From Ahaetulla prasina (taxonomy: Eukaryota; Chordata; Lepidosauria; Squamata; Colubridae), in NCBI RefSeq assembly GCF_028640845.1, contig NC_080540.1, forward strand, positions 231,182,794-231,246,793: a DNA stretch of 64,000 nucleotides, in the 5' to 3' direction. The notes below the pieces were generated by a model that saw nothing but the letters and a program-made list of their open reading frames with translations, was not told the origin of the DNA and made no database searches. Each line of letters opens with the position of its first letter. The first letter of the stretch is position 1. The position numbers were made by a program, and so were the translations under genes. Positions 37,700 to 50,109 of this stretch are shown here, one piece after another.

Positions 37700-38900
37700 A
37701 GTATATGTTGGAGTGGTGACCCTTTGAGAGCAATATGTAACGAAATTTCATTTTAAGGTACATTTAAAGTGACAATAAAGTTATCCTAACAAGTGCCCCA
37801 GGAAGTTGGTTAAAAACAAGGCGATCAACATGATAATGCAGATGTGACAAATTGTACAGGTTTGGAAATAGATGTGGCTACTGCACATATTTACTTATTT
37901 TATTTATATATTAATATCCTATCTTTCTCTTGATGACATCGTATACTTTTGTTTGTTCTCCAATCCACATGCAGATCTTTCTATCTTGTCTTGTAATGTA
38001 ATGGTGGGAGCATGTAATGCCCCCGCCATCACAATTTATGAAGCTTCTTGGATGAAAATAGAAACGTTTTCTTCCTCCTCCTCAAGGAAAAAAACACCCA
38101 GTTGCTTTCTAAAGAACAAAGCAGCTTTAAGACAACTATGACCTGGATGACTGAGAATCTCCATAGACATCTGCTTCTGACACATTTTGCTAACACTTAG
38201 CTCTCCAGAAAACTCTAATGATGGGAAAGAAGGAAGGAAAAAGAAGCTGACTAACATAAGGAAGATGGACTCTGTGGAAGTCCTGAAACACCAGGTTAGG
38301 GACACATTATCCTGGAGAAAATCAATCTATATTTTGTGGTCACTAAGTCTGGATACAAACCTGATGCCACCTAATCAAATCATGGTTAATTATGTATTTA
38401 TGCATGCAGCCTTCCACCCTGGATCCTCACATGAGATTCCATTTATGAGAACAATTAAAAACTATTGTTTCAATGGATATAGTAAAATAGATCTCAGAAA
38501 ACAATCCAAATTATACAAATAAACTAAAGATGTTATGCAAATTCAAATGGCCAAGTCAAAAGAAACGTTTTAACACCACAACAGTCTAAATTAGGTATCA
38601 GGTCAATTACTTAAATTAAAAGATGATGCAGATGGGTCTTCTTATTGGTGCTGTACTGAAAAAAAACACAACATATTTCCAATACCAAGTTCTTATACAG
38701 TAATAAGTGTCTAGTAGAAGATTTTAAGATACAGGCAAACTGGTATGGGAAGAGGTGCTTTTTCAAGTATTTGTGCTCCAAATTTAGATGTTTAAATCAG
38801 TGGTTCTGGTTGGTTGGTTAGTTGGTTACTTATAAACTGAAATGACATGAAATATATATATATATATGTGTGTGTATGTATATTATATTATATATATTAT
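37700..38900. other. Intergenic DNA, no clear element
   Basis: AT-rich; a GGATGACTGAGAATCTCCAT block at about 38146-38165 recurs near 46573 and 54217 and belongs to old snake repeat debris. Confidence 0.45.
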
Positions 38901-38911
38901 ATATATAAGTA

Positions 38912-39040
38912 AATGTTGTACCTTGATGAACGTATCTTTTCTTTTATGTACACTGAGAGCATATGCACCAAGACAAATTCCTTGTGTGTCCAATCACACT
39001 TGGCCAATAAAAATAAAAATTCTATTCTATTCTAATCCAG
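38912..39040 (+). mobile_element. CR1 (Snake1/L3-type) 3' end, copy 2
   Basis: Short terminal block GTACCTTGATGAACG ... CACTTGGCCAATAAA with an ATTCT tail. It is heavily 5'-truncated and adjoins an AT-rich tract at 38850-38910. Confidence 0.8.
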
Positions 39041-39527
39041 TAAAACAGATAAAATTATAGCTATTGAATTCTGTATGGGCTGAAGCTTCTGAATTGACTT
39101 TAAGGATAACATTAGCTTGTAATTAATAGTGCATGAATTATCAGACCCAGAATATATCTACCTAGAAACAATGGCAGATGGTTCAGGAATCAAAATTAAA
39201 AGCTATTTCAGGCTACTGAGAACACCTGGACTCATAGCAACAATGGAGAGTTGAAGATAATTTCCAGGTTATTAATCTGTGGATCATCAACTGTTTACGT
39301 CTAAATCTTCTGCATCAGAAAAACTTTCATTTTCTTCAGATTTAGTTTCAGTTCTTTGGCTTCCATTTCAGTGTTTCCGTAACCTCTCTAAATTACTCTC
39401 TAATTTAGAATAGTAGTTAATTGCAGGTTTCTTGGAGTAGACCACTTAGTGATAATCAGTGTGAAAGCAGAGTGTCACTGAGACAGTGCTTTAGAGTAAA
39501 AGGTGAGCTTCAAAATACCCCTAAATT

Positions 39528-39656
39528 AGGGATGTCAAACTTGTGGCCCATGGGCTGGATGAGTCATGGGCTGGCTGCTCCCATCCCTGGTTTAGCAAAG
39601 GGAAAAAAGTCATGATATGTGATGTGATGAAAACATGACACTGCAAGTTTGACCCC
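39528..39656. mobile_element. hAT-type MITE, family D (copy 1)
   Basis: GATGTCAAACTTGTGGCCC at one end, GCAAGTTTGACCCCTC at the other, and TTTAGCAAAGGGAAAAAAGTC inside, matching the copy at 62145-62268. Confidence 0.65.
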
Positions 39657-39739
39657 TCAGCCCTACATAAATCCCAAAAGTGCAAGTTATTTACCGTACT
39701 TTTTATTGTTGTTGTTTAATAAAAGTTTCGGTTGTAGGA

Positions 39740-39863
39740 TCCTTGGTGCTCTCTGAATGCAGCGATTTTTTTTTTTTGGCAGACATTTCTGCACTGATTA
39801 TATTACTTAGTTTGGTAATGAAACATCTGCAAGAAAACCACCAAGCTCAGAGAGCACCAAGGA
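39740..39863. repeat. Palindromic repeat, family G (copy 1), with hammerhead-like core
   Basis: Outer arms TCCTTGGTGCTCTCTGA (39740-39756) and its exact complement (39847-39863). The right half reads CTGATTA (39794-39800), T, ATTAC (39802-39806), loop, GTAAT (39815-39819), GAAACATC (39820-39827): the hammerhead-like arrangement with one box 1 change. Confidence 0.7.
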
Positions 39864-40007
39864 CCCCTTGTGTCAACCCTGAGCTACAAATATTCTCTTC
39901 TAATGTTTTGTATTTTTTTTTTTGACAATAGGATTGTCAGGACATTTGACAAGTGTCTGTCAAAGGCACGGCAGGCCCTTCCACTTAAGGTGCGAGCCTA
40001 AACACTG

Positions 40008-40457
40008 AATGTTATTCTCTCATTTAGATCACAGGAAGAATGAATTAACTTAAATGACTCTCCCTGCCTTCCAACACACAATACACCTCCATGATCATAT
40101 GAGGACATAGTGTTGGAAGGCAGGGAGAGTCATTAAGTCATTAAGTTAAAGGGCCGTGGATAGCTCAGGCTGTAAGGAGCCTGTTATTAGAACACAGTAG
40201 CCTGCAATTACTGCAGGTTCAAGCCCGGCCCAAGGTTGACTCAGCCTTCCATCCTTTATAAGGTAGGTAAAATGAGGACCCAGATTGTTGGGGGGGCAAT
40301 AAGTTGACTTTGTAAATATACAAATAGAATGAGACTATTGCCTTATACACTGTAAGCCGCCCTGAGTCTTTGGAAAAGGGCGGGATATAAATGTAAATAA
40401 AAAAAATAAATAAAAATATTCATTCTTCCTGTGATCTAAGTGAGAGAATAACAACAC
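40008..40457. mobile_element. Palindromic MITE split by a SINE
   Basis: Left arm 40008-40077 (TGTTATTCTCTCA ... CTTCCAACAC). Its complement is in two parts, 40112-40148 (GTGTTGGAAGGCAGGGAGAG ...) and 40420-40457 (... TGAGAGAATAACA). The SINE at 40149-40418 sits between them. Confidence 0.75.
40149..40418 (+). mobile_element. tRNA-derived SINE with L2-like tail
   Basis: Head GGATAGCTCAGGCTGTAAGG (tRNA-like A box) and GCAGGTTCAAGCCCGG (B box), a core with AAGGTAGGTAAAATGAGGACC, then a 3' end GCCGCCCTGAGTCTTTGG...GGGCGGGATATAAAT and an A-rich tail. The 3' end matches the L2-like LINE end at 41052-41097. RNA polymerase III would transcribe it from the internal boxes. Confidence 0.85.
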
Positions 40458-40972
40458 CTGCTTGTGACATCATAATGCATCTCAGGTACTTGCAATTTAG
40501 CAGCTACTAAATTGTATTTTTGGGGCAATGATGTCAGGATGTCCATGCTATATTTTTGACTCCACTGTAGCTTGTTAAATCTTGATATGCTTATGTAACT
40601 ATGACTGGTGGGTATTGAGTAAGAATAATGCAAACAGCTGGTCAACATGCCTAAGAGATACCAAGCTAAGAATGATAACACAGGTAATGCTTGCTTTATA
40701 ACCATTCCTTTAGTGACCATCTGAAGTTACAATGGTACTGAAAAAAGTGAGGGAGGGAGAAGATGGGATGGGTTTGTATGTGTGTGCCACATACAAATAC
40801 ACAAGGATAATAACTACGAAAAACAAAAAACAAATAAATCAAAGTGTAAGAACAAAATAAAAATAGAAAAGAAAGAAAAGAGATATAAGAAGTAGCTTCC
40901 AATCTTTTTACTGCAGTCATAAGTAATTTACCTCTTACCTTATGGTTACAACATAACTCTCTTCTTTCCATC

Positions 40973-40973
<1 letters not shown>

Positions 40974-41051
<78 letters not shown>
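40974..41051. repeat. (TAA)n microsatellite, LINE tail
   Basis: About 25 TAA units directly at the 3' end of the minus-strand L2-like LINE, so probably grown from its tail. Confidence 0.95.
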
Positions 41052-41052
<1 letters not shown>

Positions 41053-41480
41053 TTTTAATTTGTATACCGCCCTTCTCCTGAAGGACTCAGGGCGGTGAAC
41101 AGGCAAAAATAAAAACAACAATCAAATACATACAGAATAAAATATAATTTAAAAACTTATTTAAATTAGCCCAATCTAAAAATACTTTTAAAATCCCAAA
41201 ACCTAATTTAAACATTTAAAACCCTAAAAACAACTAAAATTCTATGCCAGTCCCGCACGGATAAATAAATAGGTCTTAAGCTCGCGGCGAAAGGTCCGAA
41301 GGTCCGGAAGTTGGCGAAGTCCAGGGGGAAGCTCGTTCCATAGGGTAGGAGCCCCCACAGAGAAGGCCCTTCCCCTGGGGGCCGCCAGCCGACATTGCTT
41401 GGCTGATGGCACCCTAAGGAGTCCCTCTCTGTGAGAGTGCACGGGTCGGTGGGAGGTAAACGGTGGCAGTATCAACTCTA
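41052..41480 (-). mobile_element. L2-like LINE 3' end
   Basis: The minus-strand frame 41242-41475 gives HREGLLRVPSA, RAFSVGAPTLWNELPPGLR and LRTFRRELKTYLF, the signature end of L2-group ORF2. A short 3' UTR ends in CCGCCCTGAGTCC...GGGCGGTATACAAAT, followed by the TAA tail. Confidence 0.8.
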
Positions 41481-42400
41481 CTCATCAAAACCATAAATGT
41501 GGATATGTTCACCTTTTTTTTGTGTCCTACAAAAAGTCTATAAGGGATTTCCAGTCAGCAATAAACATAGACAATTGTCTTTTCTATGAGAACTGAATGC
41601 CCAGAATGGTTTCAGTTCAAGGAAAACAATTTAGCTGTCTGAGCAAGTGCCACCATTTTCACCAACCATTCTTCCATACTTCTTTCCATCTTTGTGCATA
41701 TGATAATCTTGCTGCAATAATCATGTACAAACAGAAAATTCCATACCTTTTCCCCCAACTATTTATCCATCAATGCTGAAATAATCTTTGGTCTCAGCTG
41801 TAATATTAATCTCCAAAATCTTCTGAATCAATGGGATTTTTCCTGAATATTTGAATTCAGAATTTTCTAGCTTTTTTATACAACCTCTAAACATGATAAA
41901 AAATGTGTCTTCTTATTGCCCACATTCCCAGTATAAATTTATATATTCTAAACATTTTCTCTGGTGAGATATACCAACAATACATCATTTTATATTTTAA
42001 CTTTAAGACTGTGATATGGTGTAAATTTCAATCCCTTCAGCAATTTTTGCATTGTTCCATCGGTTTATCGTTACCAACATTTTAGCCTACTTTATCATCT
42101 TTCTTTCACTTGTTCTTCTTTTGTTTCAAATTTCAGTTAGTATACATTTTAGCAATTACATCATTTCTATTTCAAACTCATATGTACAATGCTCAAAACG
42201 ACAATTCTTTTGTCTACTTTACATATTTCTAGTAATTATCCATTGTTGAACGATTGACAATCATACCTCTCTTCTCTTGATTTTATTTTATGTTTTCCTT
42301 GACAAAATTCTAGTATTTTGTGATAAATTAGCCATTTATGTTTCCGTATGATTTATCACCTATAATACACTTAATTTATAAATTGTTGCCTTTCTAGAAT
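41480..42400. other. AT-rich intergenic DNA, possibly old L1-like debris
   Basis: Long T-rich plus strand with no dependable motif; 40750-40960 has a similar texture. Not assignable by eye. Confidence 0.3.
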
Positions 42401-42529
42401 ACTAAAGTAGAAGCAATAGATACCCTGGCCAATAAATAATAGAGGTCTTCTAAAACTAGAATCTTTATTTTCTAATTGCAGATAAGGCTGATACACTTAA
42501 ACATGTAATAATTATACTTTATTCTGCAT

Positions 42530-42900
42530 TGGTCATCTCATCTTGAATATTGTGTCCACAGCGGAGCATCATAGTTTAAGAATGATCCCAACTGGAACAG
42601 ATTCAAAGAAAGGGAATGAGGGTAATCTGGGAATAGACATTGTTGAAGAAAAACTGATGGAACTGGGAATATTTGACCTTGAAAAGAGAAGATTGGGAGG
42701 GGATATGCTACAGTAGTTCTTTTTTCAAGCACCTGAAAGGACATCACACAGAAGGTGGCCAAGATGTGGGCAATGAGGACAGATTTTAGCAGAGTGTTAG
42801 GACAAATCTTCTAACATCAAGAACATTTGGATAAAAGAACCAATCTTTCACTGGGTGGATTCAAGTAGAAGCTGACAATGATTCTTGATCAGAGAGAGCC
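42530..42900 (+). mobile_element. CR1-like LINE fragment, degraded
   Basis: Broken plus-strand reading shows ELGIFDLEKRRLGGDM and KHLKGHHTE-like stretches, as in the end of CR1-group ORF2 (LEKRRLRGDLI...YLKG). Confidence 0.5.
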
Positions 42901-42949
42901 AGTATATGTGAATTACAATCCTATATCAATGTACACATTTGGATTCAAC

Positions 42950-45400
42950 AGCCTTGAGAGGAGACAACCATTGACTTTGCATTCAGAAAATACTGATTCA
43001 GTCTATAACATTTCCAGAGACACTTGCTGACCTGGATCAGTAATCACCTTTGGAACAAGACTGTCCCAAATACTTCTGGGCAAATGGATTTTGATTGAAA
43101 AGGTACTTGAATGTTTACTAACACTAGAAGACCTACTACAGCTGCCTATAAAACATGAGGACACATATGGATAGGCAACTCTGAAATTACATAATTTAGG
43201 CAAGAACCTGGAAATGCAAACTCTATGCACTAAGGGGATTTATTTCTGAGTAAAATGCTAGGTTTATGCCATGAATGAACTATGGGTATCAACAATACTA
43301 AACATAGATTTATGAGAGGAAGATCCACAAAATCTGCCTGCACGATCCTTGCATTAGAGCCTATTTATCTTTAATCATTAAAAAGATCAATCACTTGAAT
43401 AATTGCTGGTGAAAAGGTTAAAGTAGTACAATTTTTTACAATTTTTTTTCCGTCACAGCAAAGCTCTTGAACAAATACCTACAGCAAATATCAATGAACT
43501 GTCGAAATGTTTGTTAAGTTTGGTGACCTCTAATGTGTACAACTAATTCGAACTGATTTAAGATTCAAAACTATTCAAAAAGTATGAAAAGGCAGCAAAC
43601 CTTTAAAAGTGGAAACATTACAACATAAGATTCAACTGAACGCTTGATTTGAGATTGAAGATTGCTGTGTAAGTTTAATATGGGATATGTTGTGAAACAA
43701 CATGCAGGAGATGTGAAAAATAGTATATGGTTTAAAACCAGGAGTTTCTGTACTACCAACGTTAAGAAAATATTGATAGCGATCATACTAATTGAACGTG
43801 GACAGGAAGATTAATTTTGGGTAATATAACACAGCATAGCCCTCTAAGGATATAAGAGAAGCAAATGAAGAATCTTTCATTTTAGTTGAAATTGCATACA
43901 AGTGTCCATGAACATAATCTAAGCATGAATTCTGTCCTATATTTGGCCAAAATGGAAATGTAAAATACTGAAATTATGATAGGAAAATAGATAAATGTTT
44001 TTTGCCTTACTTAAAATTCAAATTCATACTTAATCATCACAGGCAAATGACAATAAACATACATATACATGCTGCAGTTGGACACAAAATTATTTGGGAA
44101 TAATTCAGTGACACTTATTTCTGAAAATGCATATGCAAATTGCATTGTTAAATATTTTGATATGGAATAAAAGGCTATCAAAATGGATGGTATTTTTTTT
44201 CCTTTTGAAAACGGCAAAGTATTATATATTTTAGTATTTCCAAAATTTCAAGTACCGGTATATACTTAATGTTTTACTGAACTCTTTAAAATAGATAAAT
44301 ACAGCTGTATTATGCCTTGTGAGATTCATTCATTAATTAGATGTCATTAATCTGTTAGGACAGGCATGTAAATGTTATTTTTCACCTAACACTAACAAAT
44401 CGCCAGTTTTACAGCTTTTGAATAATATTTATATCTTGATTAATGAGAAGCAATTGCTCTTGTAGATTGTTGTGGAATTAGCAGAATCTTAAGGATAAGC
44501 ATTCCAGTAGTTAGAATTAATATAACAAACTTCCCATTACTTTGACGAAGGAACAATTTTATTGGTTTTACTTATCAATACTTATTTCTAAACAGTATAG
44601 TAGCATAGAGTTAGAAATGTATCAGACTCCTTTGTATTTTTTTAATATTGGTACGATAGATCACATATTGAAAATTGTTCTATTTCAATCTATTTATTTC
44701 TAATGGTAGAACAATTACTGCATGTTTAGCGCAAAGTAAGTCCTGCATTTGGCATTCTTCAGACTGAGGTGCATGCCTAAATCTAATGTTTCCTTAAATC
44801 AAAGCACAGTCACTGAAACTTAAAAATGAAACAAAGAAATAAACTACTTAAAGGCTAACTAGGGTATCCTCTTACATAAATTATCTATAACTTTTAAAAA
44901 GTATAATCAGAGTTTTCTAACTGCATCTAAACATATTTCTTTTAAGAAAAATTGTTCATCAATTTCTTCTGATTGCTATGTGTGTGGATTACATCACACA
45001 CACACAAATCTCCTTATTTCCAATTTAGTCATTACATATTTGGAAAAGCAAAAATATTCTGTTTTATTACATTTCAAGAGCAAAACTCAATACAAATTTG
45101 TTGCCTGTTTTATAAGCTAAGGACTGTTGTCTTCAAACATACAATATCTCTTTTTGGCTCCTTGTACTTTCTGTTATAGAAACAAAGCTGAACAGGTTTT
45201 TTTCAGTATCAATCACATATTCAATATAACTTAAATGGATTTTGAAAACAAAATGACACCTTGAAATTTCTTAGCATTGCTCTTTGCTTCAGAAAGACAT
45301 TCTTAAAACTTTGCCATAGACAATAAAGAGCTTTTCTGCGATTGCTCAAAAACATTTGAATTTAAGAATATGACTGCCAATTTTTCTCATATCCCAAAAC
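42950..45400. other. Intergenic DNA, no clear element
   Basis: AT-rich and unique-looking; no exon or repeat ends recognised. Confidence 0.5.
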
Positions 45401-45416
45401 AATATATACATATATA

Positions 45417-45418
<2 letters not shown>

Positions 45419-45446
<28 letters not shown>
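45419..45446. repeat. (CA)n microsatellite
   Basis: About 13 CA units between TA-rich flanks; a short GATA run follows at 45609-45627. Confidence 0.95.
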
Positions 45447-45454
<8 letters not shown>

Positions 45455-46668
45455 ACATGGTAAACAAGTTTTACCTTTCAACTTCAAAGTTAGTTTGTAT
45501 ATCTGTTGCACGTCTTCATTAATAGCAGACCAGCACACTGTGTCCCAGAATCTGCAGTCAACACGACAAAATATCATTCATGACATATATATATAGCTAG
45601 ATAGCTATAGATAGATAGATAGATAGACACCCACACTCACGCCTACAGACACACAAGTGATTATCAAGAGCCCTGTTTATCAAGACTGATCCTTGAAAGT
45701 GATCCTTTAAGCAAGCACTAAGTGGAAAGAAACTAAAATACATTTAAATGGCAAAAAACAAAAAACCTTATTTATGACATAAGGGATGAAAATACCCACA
45801 TACCATTTATTCTGTTAACCATGTAATATACATTGTCATTTTGACATTCAGACCATTTCTCTCTTTCCATCACCTCCATGTCAGTCCAATTCACTCATTC
45901 TGACCAGCGATGAAACTGGGCAAGGGAGCTGGGGGTGGGAAAGGAAATGGGGAAAGATTGTTTTCCTAGATGATGTATTTGCAGGGAATTTTTAAACTCA
46001 TCAGATTAAGTATTGGAAAGATGGTGGCCTTGATAAAGGAAGCCCTGCTGATTTTCTGTCTCCTTGAGACAATAAAAACCACATAGCTGTGTCTGTGTCT
46101 TTCTGTTTGGGATTGTTCTGCTTTAACACATAAGAGACTGAAGTTCAGTTACTATTCTTAATTAACTCAAGTTAAACTAATGAGGGTGGGTTGGCAGGGA
46201 GGGAGAGGGATGGAAAATGGGGGAGGAGGAGGGGGACGATTTTAAAAAAGCAACTGAGCTTTGGTTTAATGGAAGGATTTGATACAATGCATTTTTGATG
46301 TAGAAAAACCCGTGACTGTAATAAAAATTATAATTATTGCTATAGAAAAGTTGACAGAGCTGTGTTCTTTGCTAAAAGTAATGAGGGCAAAGAGTAGCCT
46401 AGAATAAAAGTCCTGCTTCCATTCATCAAAGTGTCTGGGAGTTGGGTTATGGCAACGGAACTTCTTTTCTTGCTGGTTCAAAAGGTTTCATTGCTTGTTA
46501 AAATAGCTTCTTCATTTGAAACAAACAAGGTAAGAAGTCCAAAAGAACTGACTCAATTTTCAGATGACTACCCGGATGACTGAGAATCTTCATCAACATA
46601 TTCATCAAAACCTATATTCTGAATTCCAGTAAAGGAGAATATTTGTATCTCAGGGTTGAAATGAGTGG

Positions 46669-46810
46669 TCCTTGGTAATCTCCGAGCTTGCTTCTTTTCT
46701 TGCAGATTTTTCATTATCCAAACTAGGTAACATCTAACAGTGCTAGTCTCTACCTAGTTTGGGTAATGAAAAATCTTCAAGAAAAGAAGCAAGCTCAGAG
46801 AGCACCAAGA
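46669..46810. repeat. Palindromic repeat, family G (copy 2)
   Basis: Arms built on TCCTTGGT...GAGCTTGCTTCTTTTCTTG and its complement, with TTACC / GGATAA stem remnants and GAAAAATC in both halves. Same family as 39740-39863, more decayed at box 1. Confidence 0.75.
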
Positions 46811-46869
46811 ATCATTCATATTAGAATTGAATGCTGCTGCCAGTATATTCTCTTCAATATATTCCAGAA

Positions 46870-46990
46870 CAGGGGTCTCCAACCTTGACAACTTTAAGAC
46901 TTGTAGACTTTAACTCCCAGAATTCCTCAGCCAGCTTTGCTGGGAGTTGAAGTCCACAAGTCTTAAAGTTGCCAAGGTTAGAGATCCCTG
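46870..46990. mobile_element. Family B palindromic MITE (copy 6)
   Basis: Ends CAGGGGTCTCCAACC / GGTTAGAGATCCCTG; flanks TTCCAGAA and TTCAGAAC are only roughly alike. Confidence 0.8.
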
Positions 46991-47048
46991 TTCAGAACAT
47001 CTTCAGTCTAAGTTGCCATGAGGACTAAACCATCTAGTGACATGACAG

Positions 47049-47154
47049 TATAATCTTTGTGGTTTTTCACTACAAATATGTTTTGACCATAAATGGGTGG
47101 TAAAACCCATTTATGGTCAAAACATATTTGTAGTGAAAAACCACAAAGATTATA
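47049..47154. repeat. Perfect palindrome with 50-bp arms
   Basis: 47049-47098 is the exact reverse complement of 47105-47154, with a six-base spacer GGTAAA. The ends are TATAATCTTTGTGG / CCACAAAGATTATA. No target duplication was recognised. Confidence 0.95.
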
Positions 47155-48067
47155 AACAAAAAATTAAGGGTCTTGAGAGGTTACTTTATATCCTCGTTCA
47201 TTTTTAGAAAATTGTGTCCACTTATTGATGCTGTTTTTGTTTTGTTTCATATGACCATGCACTTATTGTACTTTCTGTTTCTCTGAATTGTGAGTCACCC
47301 CAAGCTGGTGTAGCATTTTACAGATTGAGAAAGGAAGGTAGTTTTTCAGTCCTATAGTGGAAGAAGCTGTATCCCAAAAATTTAGACAGCATCGAGCCTT
47401 TTCATCCAACTTATCTATTAAAATATTTCCACAGTCCTTATATGCCTTCTGTTTGCTGGGCTTTAACTCCTGTGAACAAAGGCAATAAAGATAGTACATA
47501 TTGACCTTGGGTGCAATGTGAAGAAAATAGAGAAGGACAGCAGAAATGAAGTCTGCCCCTCAGCTTCTCTGAAGTTAAAGGTCAATGTCTCTTTCTAATA
47601 CAAATTCACTCAGAATTACCCTGTGGTAATATGGGCGGCCAATAAATTTGATAAATAAATAATAAATAATAGTTTTGGTTCCAGTACTTTGGCGTTATTT
47701 CCTGAAATTAGTCAAATGATGGCCAATTTAGTTTATGGTGGGCTAAGAAGAGTTGATTTTGCTTAATTTTTAACTGCCACTCTGCACTTTAGTAAGTCAG
47801 TTTTTGGTGGGTTTAGCGCATTTTGCTGCTATGAAAGGCCTGTAGCCAGGAAGACAGGAAAAGTCTTGTGAGTCTCTTTCAGAAAATGTCTCCTTTTAGT
47901 ATCAGGCAGCTGACAAATTGTTGTCCATCTTGTGGTTGGGGCCCATCCATTCTGTTGTTCTTACCACATACTGTACGCCAAGATCAGCCAATAGAAAGCA
48001 ATTAGAATGAGCCTCAGGGGCCTCCATGAGTGGATAAAAGAAGTCAACAATGGATCTATGACTAGGG

Positions 48068-48191
48068 CAGGGTTGTCCAACCTTGACAACTTTAATACTT
48101 GTGGACTTTCATTTCCAGAATTCACCAGTCAGCATGGATTCAGAGAGTTGAAGTCCACAAGGTCTAAAGTTGCCAAGGTTGGACATCCCAG
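48068..48191. mobile_element. Family B palindromic MITE (copy 7)
   Basis: Ends CAGGGTTGTCCAACCTTG / CAAGGTTGGACATCCCAG, flanks GACTAGGG and GACTAGAG. Confidence 0.8.
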
Positions 48192-48270
48192 GACTAGAGT
48201 GTGGCTTCAATTCCACAGTTCTGGATGTCGTCTTGATTTTTTTAGAGCTCCCTCCACGAATGGTCCTGAT

Positions 48271-48541
48271 CAGTGGTGAAATCCAAATTCTTTTACTACC
48301 GGTTCTGTGGGCGTGGCTTAGTGGGCATGGTGTGGCTTGGGGGTGTGGCAGGGGAAGGATACTGCAAAAGGCCCGTTCCTTCTTGCAAAATTTTCATTCC
48401 CATCCCAGTCGGGCCAGCCAGAGGTGGTATTTTCTGGTTCTCCAAATTACTCAAAATTTCCACTACCAGTTCTCTGAACTGCTCCAAATTTCCGCTACCG
48501 ATTCTCCAGACCCTGTCAGAACCTGCTGGATTTCACCCCTG
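48271..48541. mobile_element. hAT-type MITE, family A (copy 3)
   Basis: Ends CAGTGGTGAAATCCA / GGATTTCACCCCTG, perfect 8-bp target duplication GTCCTGAT. The 43-bp internal units are largely missing. Confidence 0.9.
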
Positions 48542-48904
48542 GTCCTGATGGGCTTTAACTATTATATCACAGCGTCAATGTGGAACACTAATTTAGCATG
48601 GGTAAATTGCCCATTATTATAAAGTCAAGCATAATTTTTTTCTGAGCCATTCAATAATCAACAGCCAAATAGCAAATAAAATTAATCCCCAGTTACCTCC
48701 TACTTGTTTCATGTATCACATATGTTCAGCACTCTGCACTCTGTTGTTTCTCTAAAGGGGAGGCAGAGAGGATCCGATGATTCCTTTAGCAGCAGCCCTG
48801 CTCTTTCTCTCTCTCTTTGGTACAAATGATGAAACAGGCCACGACAGAAAGACACTGAGAGGCTGCGTGCGCGCACAAAGGTAAGATTGTAGACGTGATT
48901 CTGT

Positions 48905-49620
48905 TTTCTTGGTTTATTTATCAATTAAAATTTTATGCCACCCGTCTCTCCTACAAGTTGATTCTGGGTGGCTTAACAAGCAAAAAACAAGCAATTTTTT
49001 TTAAAATATTTAAACATTAAAAACTATGCATAGTAAAATATTAAAAACTACTAAAACCTAACGAAACAAAAGAATGAAGAGATGAACGGGATGGGAGATG
49101 AGTTAGCCATCTCCAGTGGTGAGCGATCCTCTCAGGCCCCAGGCCGGGTTCAATACCCTTCCAGAAGGTCAAAAGAGCTCAGCTGTGGTGGTAGGATGTT
49201 TCAGGAAAATGGGGCCCTAGCAGAAAAAACTCTTTTCCTTGTTCCCTTCTTCAATTCCTTAGCAGATGGGATCCCTAGCAGGCCTCTTCCACTAACGCAA
49301 GTGGGGCAGACTTGGATGGGGTAGAGATGGCTCCTCAGATACCCAGGACCCATGCTGCATTAAAGATAACAACCAACAGCTTGAATTGGATCTGGAAGCA
49401 AACTGGTAATCAATGCACATAGTGACAGTGTTATATGTGCAGACCTAGGAACTCCCTGGACTCTGCATGCTGTTGCATTCTGCACCAGTTGCAGCTTCCG
49501 AATAGTCTTCCAGGGTAGCTCCATGTAGAGTGTGCTGCACTAATCCAGCCGAGAGGTGACTACTACATGAGTGACCATGCAAAGGGCCTCAGAATCCAGG
49601 TAAGAGTGCAATTCTTCACA
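48905..49620. mobile_element. Old interspersed repeat, class not assigned
   Basis: Begins with a TTTATGCCACCCG...GGGTGGCTTAACA hairpin-like block and continues with TGCACCAGTTGCAGCTTCCG and ATCCAGCCGAGAGGTGAC. I remember this text from widespread reptile and bird repeats, but cannot name the family. The frame at 49082-49324 is not a convincing gene. Confidence 0.45.
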
Positions 49621-49770
49621 ACGGGAAGGTTAGGAAATGGCAACAGACTAGGCCTGCTACCACAGGCACACCTTCCAAAGTCTCCGCTTTCTCTGGGAAC
49701 ATAACTCAGCTAAGTTCAAGAGCTAACATGTGCTCTTGAAATAATAAAGCTAAAGCACTTCGGCTGAAAC

Positions 49771-50104
49771 CAGTGGTAAGTTTTCAAAAATATTTACTAC
49801 CGGTTCTGTGGGTGTGGCTTGGTGGGTGTGGCATGGCTTGGTGGGCGTGGCAGGGGAAGGATACTGTAAAACCTCCATTCCTACCCCACTCCCAGGGAAG
49901 GATACTGTAAAATCTCCATTCCCACCCCACTCCCGGGGAAGGTTACTGCAAAATCTCCATTTCCTCCTGATCAGCTGGGACTTGGGAGGCAGAGAATAGA
50001 TGGGGCAGGGCCAGTCAGAATTTTTACTACCGGTTTCTGAACTATTCAAAATTTCCTCTACCAGTTCTGCAGAACTGGTCAGAACCTGATGAAACCCACC
50101 TCTG
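49771..50104. mobile_element. hAT-type MITE, family A (copy 4)
   Basis: Ends CAGTGGTAAGTTTTC / GAAACCCACCTCTG, flanks GCTGAAAC and ACTGAAAC. Three internal tandem units. Confidence 0.88.
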
Positions 50105-50109
50105 ACTGA

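Noticed and set aside
38036..38522. Overlapping frames of 89 and 111 codons as an upstream host gene
   Set aside because: No splice sites, no domain, and repeat-like flanks; nothing resembling ANXA1, which I would expect farther upstream in this syntenic region.
40149..40240. A possible tRNA gene (A and B box-like sequences)
   Set aside because: No cloverleaf can be completed and the rest is a SINE body and LINE-type tail.
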